Shown here: piece after piece, positions 6,414 through 12,099 of the stretch
How the letters are laid out: each line of letters begins with the position of its first letter
Numbering within the stretch: the first letter of the stretch is position 1
DNA from: CAVOBC01 sp963693635
GTDB taxonomy: Bacteria > Pseudomonadota > Gammaproteobacteria > Pseudomonadales > Azotimanducaceae
NCBI GenBank assembly: GCA_963693635.1
Contig: CAVOBC010000125.1
Span: forward strand, 1-12,099
DNA: 12,099 nt
Direction: 5' to 3'
The notes under the pieces: model-generated
Databases searched by the model: none
Seen by the model: the letters and a program-made list of their open reading frames with translations, nothing else
Told to the model about the DNA's origin: nothing
Position numbers and translations under genes: made by a program

Positions 6414-7610
6414 CTAGCCCCCCGCTCCAAGATGCGGCGCGATACTCGCGGCGGCCGCAGCCACCCCGGACGTGGGCAGTCGCGCCCCCATGTTTGTCAG
6501 CGCCGCTTCGATCGTCCCGAGCACGCCGAGTACCATCGGCGGATTCAGGTGTCCCATATGGCCAATTCGAAAGGCATTGTCGAAACCCCCAAGCGAGATG
6601 CCGAGTACAAGGCCCGCATCGTGCTCTGCCACCTCGCGTAATCTCGAAGCATCAATCGGCCCCGTCAGGACCGTGCTGACGGCGTTGGAGCGATAGTCGG
6701 CAAGCTGGATGTTATGGGCGATGTCGCCACCCTCTGACCAGGCTGCGATCGCTGCGCGGATAGCGCCCGCCAGCACCTCGTGGCGCCACCAGACATTCTC
6801 CAAGCCCTCCTCGGCCAACATGTCGAGTGCCGTACGCAGTCCAAAGATGTGCTGGATCGGGGGTGTTCCGCAGTACCGCAGATAGTGTCCGTCCTTGCCG
6901 GTGCGGGGTCCCCAGTCCCAGTAGCCCGTGCGCAGATCGGCCGTCTCATGCGCTTTCATCGCACGTGGACTTGCCCACACAAACCCGAGGCCCGGCGGCA
7001 CCATCAGCCCTTTCTGGGACCCTGCGACGGTCACATCAACGCCCCACTCATCCATCTCGTAACGCTCACACGCGATCGACGCGATGCAGTCGACCATGAG
7101 CAACGCCGGGTGACCGGCCGCATCGATTTCCGCGCGAATCGCCGGGATGTCATTGCGCACCGAGGTTGCCGTGTCGACCTGGACCACGAGCACGGCTTTG
7201 ATCAGGTGACCCTTGTCGGCGCGTAAGGCCGACTCGACCCCGGCAGGATCAACAGGCCCGCGGTCGTCACCCGGCAGCGTTTCAACGTGCAGACCCGTGG
7301 TCTCGCCCATCTTGCCCCAGCCGGTCGCGAAGCGGCCCGACTCCAGAACAAGTACGTGATCGCCGCGGCTCAAGGTGTTGGTGAGCGCCATCTCCCATGC
7401 ACCGTGACCGTTCGATATGGCGATGAACACCTCGCCCGTCGTGCGGGCAATCGCCGGCAAATCGGCAAGCACGCTCTTCGACGTCTCGATCAGGTTGCCT
7501 TCATAGATGTTTGGCATCGGCTGATTCATTGCCGCAAGCACGCGATCCGGGATGACGGACGGTCCGGGGATCGAAACCAATTGACGGCCATGGCGTAGAG
7601 AACGTGGCAC
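6414..7610 (-). CDS. Class V aminotransferase (alanine/serine-glyoxylate aminotransferase-like)
   Basis: A 398-residue PLP enzyme of fold type I. I start at GTG 7610 because GGAGGT lies seven bases upstream and the protein then opens VPRSLRHGRQLVSIPGPSVI, as family members do; the open frame extends to 7796 but that part is Arg-rich and unlike the family. Lys200 in AGSQKGLMVPPGLGF should form the Schiff base with PLP; Asp174 (LLMVDCIAS) should contact the pyridine nitrogen; SNGHGAWEMAL (66-76) takes the place of the phosphate-binding turn. The GTPPIQHIFGL segment and C-terminal domain are intact. The family moves an amino group from alanine or serine to glyoxylate or related 2-oxo acids, or acts on other small amino donors. 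It converges on the CoA-transferase gene and diverges from the cytochrome pseudogene, so it forms its own transcript. Confidence 0.93.
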   Translation of the reverse strand: MPRSLRHGRQLVSIPGPSVIPDRVLAAMNQPMPNIYEGNLIETSKSVLADLPAIARTTGEVFIAISNGHGAWEMALTNTLSRGDHVLVLESGRFATGWGKMGETTGLHVETLPGDDRGPVDPAGVESALRADKGHLIKAVLVVQVDTATSVRNDIPAIRAEIDAAGHPALLMVDCIASIACERYEMDEWGVDVTVAGSQKGLMVPPGLGFVWASPRAMKAHETADLRTGYWDWGPRTGKDGHYLRYCGTPPIQHIFGLRTALDMLAEEGLENVWWRHEVLAGAIRAAIAAWSEGGDIAHNIQLADYRSNAVSTVLTGPIDASRLREVAEHDAGLVLGISLGGFDNAFRIGHMGHLNPPMVLGVLGTIEAALTNMGARLPTSGVAAAAASIAPHLGAGG

Positions 7611-7937
7611 TTGTCTGACCTCCGGGCGTGGGAGCGGCACCTCCTGCTTGCGAGCAGAGGGGGCGCGGATGTTGGAGTGGCCACTGTAACTCAATCGATC
7701 GAACACGCGCCGCTCTTGACGCAGCCAACAGCCGACGCGGGCCGGCAAACACACCCCCCGTTCCTCTTGCTCCTTACACCGACGCGCTCGCCGCACACGC
7801 TTGCCGCACCATTCTCACCGACGTCACTGCGCCGCCGTATACCCGCGTCCAATGGCACCACCGCCCTTTTACTAATGCGATGAAGCCTCTCTGCGGTGGG
7901 ATACATCGCGATCAAAACCAATCACGGAGTGTTGCTG
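7611..7937. other. Divergent intergenic region between aminotransferase and cytochrome pseudogene
   Basis: About 330 bases without a recognised gene. It contains the minus-strand ribosome-binding site of the aminotransferase (GGAGGT, 7618-7623) and, at its right end, a GGAG (7926-7929) ahead of the cytochrome start. Open frames here lack family signatures. I see no convincing -35/-10 pair or operator. Confidence 0.5.
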
Positions 7938-9795
7938 ATGTCGACACAGGTCTTTGCCCATCTACGGTATCTCGGTGTTGCACTGATGGTCCTGCTGCTG
8001 CCAAGCGCGTGCATCGTCAGCCCCGTGCAACCTGACTCAACGTCGTCGACCTGGTTGCGCATCAGGGCTGAACGCAGGAGCAACGCCTGTGGTTTCACCA
8101 CGCGTCACAGGGCACGGCGACCGTTCCGATGCCGTACGAGTGGTTCCTTGCGCTCGAACAACCGGTCGACAAGACGCACTGGTTCGCGGACGTAACCAGG
8201 CGCGGCGGCAAGTTCAGTGACACAGCCTACCTCGCACAATCTGGTTGCATCCCGAGCGAAGCAACGCCCGCCAATCCGCGTGGGCTGCCGGTCGGCTTCA
8301 CGGTGACACGTGACATTCCGGGTGCCGATGGCGAACCCTACAACGCCGTGGGGTTAACCTGCGCCGCCTGCCACACCGGCCAGTTGAACCACGAAGGCAC
8401 CACGCTCTTAATCGACGGCGGCCCTGCCGTGATCAGTCTGGATGCGTTTGGCGAGGCGATGGTCGTCGCGTTGCTCAAGACGATCGCGCCTACACGCTAC
8501 GCACGGTTTGAACGCAACGTCCTTGGCGACGATGCAACCGATGCCGCCAGGCGCCAGATGCTTCACCGCTTCGAGGATGTCGTGAAGGGCATCAAAGCCG
8601 AAGCCGTAATCGTGCTCAGGAACAAAGACGCGAACGTCACCGAGGGATTTGCGCGATTGGATGCGCTCAACAGAATCGGTAACACCGTGTTTGGGCTTGA
8701 CCATGGCGTCAACGTGGCGCCGACCGATGCACCGGTCAATTACCCACACATCTGGAGTTCGAGTTGGTTCGACTGAGTGCAATACGACGCGTCCGTCATG
8801 CAACCGATGGTCCGCAACGCGGGCGCGGCGATGGGCGTCAACGCGGCTGTCCATCTCATCCCCGGTAGCGCGCAGTATTCATCCGACGTCAGATACAGAG
8901 CGTTGCACGCTATCGAAGCGCAATTGGCGGGCACCCCTCACCCAAGGCAGGCGCAGGCCTTTGGCGGGCTCAAGGCGCCGCGTTAGCCCGAGCCAATCCT
9001 TGGCTCGATCGATCGTGACAAAGCGAGCCAAGGTGCGGCTCTGTACACGCAACATTGCGAAAAGTGTCACCGGCCACCAACAACATCCAGGGCATTCTGG
9101 TCCACGCAATTCTGGAAGCCGCTCCCCGGCAGCGATGCGACGTTCTTACAGGGTGGTCGTGGTACCTCAAGCGACCATCGGCACCGACCCGGCCCAGTCT
9201 CGCGTCCTCGCAGAGCGGGAAATCGATATGTCCGAATTCGGCTTCACCGGCGCGGTGTGCGGTATCGTCAAGGGACAGCGCCAGGTTGTCGAAGTGATGT
9301 CGGAGCCGGGGAGACGTTCGCTTTTGCCCTTGGCCTAACCGCGCAAACTGTGAATAACCGTTTTACAATGACAACAACCTGACATCGGCCGATCGCGCTG
9401 CGATGGCAGGCAACGGCCGGGCAAACTGTCTGCAGGCACCGCGTGGCTACAAAGCCCGACCGTTAAATGGCATCTGGGCAACCGGGCCGTCTCTGCACAA
9501 CGGCTCGGTCGCGAACCGGTATGAACTCCTGTTGCCGGCAGCCCAGCGTGCGCCCGAACTGTATCTGGGATACCGGGGTTTCGACGCCCGGAAAGTCGCC
9601 TTCGTGTCGACCACCGCTGATCGCCTCGACAGGCTAACGGGCCTGACGCCCGTGATCGTCGCTGGCGACGAAGCGCGTGTCGGCAATCTCAACACCGGCC
9701 ACGAGTTCCGGGACGGTCGCGGTGGCGGCATCATCGGCCCCCTGCTCAGTGATGACTAACGCGGGGCCCTGGTGGAATTCTTGAAGACCCTTTAG
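7938..9795 (+). pseudogene. RoxA-like dihaem cytochrome c pseudogene
   Basis: Joined across lesions, this gives about 615 residues with an N-terminal export signal (LRYLGVALMVLLLPSAC), a first haem site CAACH (8360-8374), a second CEKCH (9056-9070), and family segments such as YEWFLALEQP, NYPHIWSSSWFD, VQYDASVMQPMVRNAG, DPAQSRVLAEREIDMSEFG, RPLNGIWATGPSLHNGSV and HEFRDGRGGGIIGPLLSDD. These match exported dihaem proteins of the rubber-oxygenase RoxA / cytochrome c peroxidase-like group. Visible lesions: frameshift between about 8037 and 8069; TGA 8069-8071; TGA 8774-8776 and TAG 8984-8986, both where Trp is expected; an extra T near 9144-9147; frameshift near 9300-9312; a lost T near 9361-9364; TAA 9757-9759 at a Glu position. 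The final stop is TAG 9793-9795. Family assignment is good; the original substrate (rubber, peroxide or other) cannot be decided. Confidence 0.87.
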
Positions 9796-9916
9796 TCACT
9801 GCGGGCAAGCAACCGGTTGATCCGAGAGTTGGATTTCGGGCTCGCTTCACAGGTTGAGTGCTGTTGCGCCGATCAACAATATCAACATGTACCAACCGAA
9901 AGCTAAGCCCGCGCCC
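9796..9916. other. Convergent gap with a possible membrane-segment remnant
   Basis: This lies between the convergent cytochrome pseudogene and the OppF-like gene. On the minus strand, 9913 down to a stop at 9849-9847 reads GAGLAFGWYMLILLIGATAL, a hydrophobic segment like the last membrane helix of an ABC permease. It has no start of its own. I see no clear hairpin terminator for either flanking gene. Confidence 0.25.
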
Positions 9917-10963
9917 TCAGTCGTAGAGATGACAGGCGACCACATGCCCCGCCGCAATCTCACGTGCCTGGGGCGCTTGTTCCCGGCAGACCTCGCTCGC
10001 GTGCGGGCAGCGTGGATGAAAGTGGCAGCCGCTCGGCGGGTTGAGCGGACTCGGGATCTCGCCCTGGATCTTGCTGTGATCGCGCGCCCGTTCCAGTTTC
10101 GGATTCGGTACCGGCACTGCCGCCAACAGGGCCTGCGTGTAGGGATGCTGGGGATTACGGTAGATGCTGATCCGATCAGCAAGTTCAACGATCTCGCCCA
10201 GATACATGACCGCAACGCGCGTGCTGATGTGGCGCACCACCGACAGGTCGTGCGCGATGAAAAGGTAGGTCAGTCCATGGTCTGTCTGCAGATCTTCGAT
10301 CAGGTTGATGATCTGGGCCTGGATGGAGACGTCGAGTGCAGAAACAGGCTCATCGCACACAATGAACTTGGGTTGCAGCGCCAGCGCCCGGGCGATGCCG
10401 ATGCGCTGGCGCTGGCCGCCACTGAATTCGTGCGCATAGCGGTCTGCCATCGCTGCGGACAGACCAACCATATCGAGTAGCTCTGCAACGCGTTCGCGAT
10501 ACGCCTCGCGGCCGTCGACCAGGCCGTGCACGACAAGCGGTTCGCCGATGATGTTGCCGACCCGCATGCGCGGGTTCAGCGAACTGAACGGGTCCTGAAA
10601 GATCATCTGCATGTCGCGGCGCAAATGTCGCTCATCAGCGCCCACAATGCCCACAATGTCACGGCCCTCAAAGGACACGCGACCGGCTGTTGGCGGAATG
10701 ATCTGCAGAATCGCCTGCCCGGTGGTCGTCTTGCCACTGCCGCTCTCGCCCACAAGGCCAAGCGTCTCGCCTTCGCGGATCGTGAAGCTGACGCCGTTGA
10801 CCGCGTTGATGTCGCCCACCCGTTGTCTGAACACGATGCCCTTATAGACAGGAAACCGAACTGTCAGGTCGGTGACTTCGACGAGGTTCTTTATCCCGGC
10901 GACGTCCGCGCCAGGAAGCTTCTCGCCAGGAAGCTTCTCGTCAGAAAATGGCGCCTCAGACAC
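9917..10963 (-). CDS. Oligopeptide/dipeptide ABC transporter ATP-binding protein (OppF/DppF-like)
   Basis: A 348-residue ATPase, the usual length. The start is GTG 10963, which overlaps the stop of the OppD-like gene by eight bases; the open frame extends upstream inside that gene but has no family similarity there. Walker A GESGSGKT (72-79), Q-loop FQDPFSSLNP (122-131), signature SGGQRQR (181-187), Walker B FIVCDEP (200-206), D-loop SALD and switch His238 (AHDL) are intact. The C-terminal oligo-HPY region has the conserved Cys set CHFHPRCP...C (313, 319, 326, 344). It pairs with the OppD-like ATPase at the inner membrane to power uptake of peptides or other solutes. Near the N-terminus a 15-base tandem duplication (10910-10939) repeats EKLPG, before the conserved domain, and is probably harmless. 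Confidence 0.93.
   Translation of the reverse strand: MSEAPFSDEKLPGEKLPGADVAGIKNLVEVTDLTVRFPVYKGIVFRQRVGDINAVNGVSFTIREGETLGLVGESGSGKTTTGQAILQIIPPTAGRVSFEGRDIVGIVGADERHLRRDMQMIFQDPFSSLNPRMRVGNIIGEPLVVHGLVDGREAYRERVAELLDMVGLSAAMADRYAHEFSGGQRQRIGIARALALQPKFIVCDEPVSALDVSIQAQIINLIEDLQTDHGLTYLFIAHDLSVVRHISTRVAVMYLGEIVELADRISIYRNPQHPYTQALLAAVPVPNPKLERARDHSKIQGEIPSPLNPPSGCHFHPRCPHASEVCREQAPQAREIAAGHVVACHLYD
10910..10939 (-). repeat. Exact 15-bp tandem duplication inside the OppF-like gene
   Basis: GCCAGGAAGCTTCTC occurs at 10910-10924 and again at 10925-10939 on the plus strand. On the coding strand it yields EKLPGEKLPG at residues 9-18. The length is a multiple of three, so the frame is kept. Confidence 0.95.
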
Positions 10964-11939
10964 GAACGTCCACCCAGCACGCGGCCTCATGGCCCTGACC
11001 AACGGACTCAAGGACCGGTGTCTCACTGCGACACTGATCTGTCGCGTATGGGCATCGCGGATGAAACGCACACCCGGACGGCAGGTTGGACATATCTGGT
11101 GGCTGTCCCTTAATCGGCACCAGCCTTTGCTTCAGGTCCTGATCCAGTTGCGGCACCGATGCCATCAGACCAATCGTATACGGGTGCCGCGGGGCATCGT
11201 AGATGGCGTCTGCGGGGCCCTTCTCGACAATCTTTCCTGCGTACATCACATTAACCCGGTCGGCGTACCGGGCGACGACCCCCAGATTGTGCGTGATGAG
11301 GATCAGCGCCATGTCTGAATCACGCGTCAGATCCTGCAACAGGTCCAGCAACTGCGTCTGCACAGTGACGTCAAGCGCCGTGGTCGGTTCGTCGGCGATC
11401 ATGAGCATGGGATCACATCCCATTCCCATGGCAATCATCGCGCGCTGGCGCATGCCACCGCTGAACTCATGCGGATACGCCTGCGCGCGAATGGCGGGGT
11501 CCGCGATATTGACCTCGCCCAGCAACTCGACCGCGCGCGCAAGCGCATGTTTCACCGGCAGGTTCTGGTGCACCTCGAGCGGCTCGGCCACCTGCCGACC
11601 GATGGTGAGCACCGGGTTCAGGGACGTCATCGGCTCCTGAAAGATCATAGCGATCTCGTTGCCGCGCAGTTCACGCATCTCGTCTTCAGTCAATGCGAGC
11701 AGGTCGCGGCCATCGAAGCGGATCTCGCCTGCGACAATCCGGCCGGGTGGACTCGGGATCAGTCGCAACATCGACAATGCGGTCACACTTTTGCCTGACC
11801 CGCTCTCGCCGACCAGACCCAGCACCTCGCCCTTGTTGACGTCAAAACTGACACCATCGACCGACCGGACAACGCCGTCTTCCGTGAAGAAATGCGTTGT
11901 CAGGTCAGTGACCTGCAGTAGTGGCTCGCTGTCCGTCAT
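10956..11939 (-). CDS. Oligopeptide/dipeptide ABC transporter ATP-binding protein (OppD/DppD-like)
   Basis: A 327-residue ATPase starting at ATG 11939 (MTDSEPLLQVTDL), whose ATGA overlaps the stop of the upstream permease gene, indicating translational coupling; an earlier ATG at 12017 lies in permease coding sequence. Walker A GESGSGKS (44-51), Q-loop FQEPMTSLNP (100-109), signature FSGGMRQR (159-166), Walker B LMIADEP (179-185), D-loop TALD and switch His217 (THNLG) are intact. The C-terminal segment CAFHPRCPYATDQC...C (Cys290, 296, 303, 321) matches the cysteines of DppD-type subunits, some of which bind a [4Fe-4S] cluster. It works with the OppF-like ATPase and two permeases. Peptides are the default substrate, but relatives carry nickel, glutathione or sugars, and the binding protein is outside the window. 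Confidence 0.94.
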   Translation of the reverse strand: MTDSEPLLQVTDLTTHFFTEDGVVRSVDGVSFDVNKGEVLGLVGESGSGKSVTALSMLRLIPSPPGRIVAGEIRFDGRDLLALTEDEMRELRGNEIAMIFQEPMTSLNPVLTIGRQVAEPLEVHQNLPVKHALARAVELLGEVNIADPAIRAQAYPHEFSGGMRQRAMIAMGMGCDPMLMIADEPTTALDVTVQTQLLDLLQDLTRDSDMALILITHNLGVVARYADRVNVMYAGKIVEKGPADAIYDAPRHPYTIGLMASVPQLDQDLKQRLVPIKGQPPDMSNLPSGCAFHPRCPYATDQCRSETPVLESVGQGHEAACWVDVRV

Positions 11940-12099
11940 GAGAAGCCACCGCCGCCACCACGCATTCGCGGATCCAGCAGATCGCGCAAGGAGTCCCCGA
12001 ACATGTTGGTGCCCCACACGACGATTGTGAGGGCAAGCCCTGGCCAGAGCGCGAGGTGTGGAGCGATTTCCATGAACTTGCGCCCTTCACCGCTCAGCA
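11936..12099 (-). CDS. ABC transporter permease (OppC/DppC-like), C-terminal part
   Basis: Only the last 53 codons are present, entering from the right edge. The minus-strand frame reads LSGEGRKFMEIAPHLALWPG, then LALTIVVWGTNMFGDSLRDL and LDPRMRGGGGGFS, ending with TGA at 11938-11936. The APHLALWPGLAL...NMFGDSLRDLLDPRMR pattern is the typical end of DppC-type inner-membrane permeases: the final helix followed by a conserved G-D-x-L-R-D-x-L-D-P tail. The stop overlaps the OppD-like ATG (ATGA), so both belong to one operon. Confidence 0.88.
   Translation of the reverse strand, partial: LSGEGRKFMEIAPHLALWPGLALTIVVWGTNMFGDSLRDLLDPRMRGGGGGFS

Noticed and set aside
7611..7796. Longer N-terminus for the class V aminotransferase
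   Set aside because: The extension is Arg-rich and unlike the family, and a GGAGGT ribosome-binding site points to GTG 7610.
8774..8776. TGA in the RoxA-like gene as another selenocysteine codon
   Set aside because: The expected residue is Trp, no GU-loop hairpin follows at the right distance, and the gene carries TAG and TAA stops and frameshifts.

Overview
The window is GC-rich (roughly 60% by eye) and looks like a proteobacterial chromosome, most likely a marine or host-associated gammaproteobacterium. This rests on the mix of families (GH172, enolase superfamily, CaiB/BaiF CoA-transferase, RoxA-like cytochrome c, Opp/Dpp transporter) and is inference. There are no RNA genes, CRISPR arrays or insertion sequences that I can see.

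The main result is two genes, each interrupted by one in-frame TGA at a redox-active position and otherwise intact. On the minus strand, an OsmC-family peroxiredoxin-like gene (2664 to 2164) has TGA where the family has its first conserved Cys. On the plus strand, a GrdB-like gene (glycine/sarcosine/betaine reductase selenoprotein B family, 4180 to 5133) has TGA in a U-P-V-C motif. In both, a stable hairpin starts within about 20 bases 3' of the TGA and presents a GU-containing apical loop, as in a bacterial SECIS. I annotate both as selenoproteins read through TGA as selenocysteine. No selenocysteine machinery (selA, selB, selC, selD) lies in the window.

Layout from left to right: the 5' part of an enolase-superfamily dehydratase (minus, 428 to edge); a GH172/DUF2961 glycosidase pseudogene (minus, 1872 to 760); the OsmC-like selenoprotein (minus); a possible FNR-type regulator remnant (plus, 2961 to 3092); a probable plus-strand operon of crotonase, GrdB-like selenoprotein and CoA-transferase (3173 to 6391); a convergent class V aminotransferase (minus, 7610 to 6414); a RoxA-like dihaem cytochrome c pseudogene (plus, 7938 to 9795); and the tail of an oligopeptide ABC operon (minus, permease end, OppD-like, OppF-like).

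Two kinds of stop codon coexist here. The GH172 and cytochrome genes carry several nonsense codons (TAG, TAA and TGA at Glu, Trp and Arg positions) plus frameshifts, so they are decayed, which suggests relaxed selection or genome reduction. The OsmC-like and GrdB-like genes have one lesion each, always TGA, always at a catalytic chalcogen site, always followed by a hairpin. The crotonase, GrdB-like protein and CoA-transferase probably act together on a CoA-activated substrate that I cannot identify; the crotonase lacks both classical hydratase glutamates.
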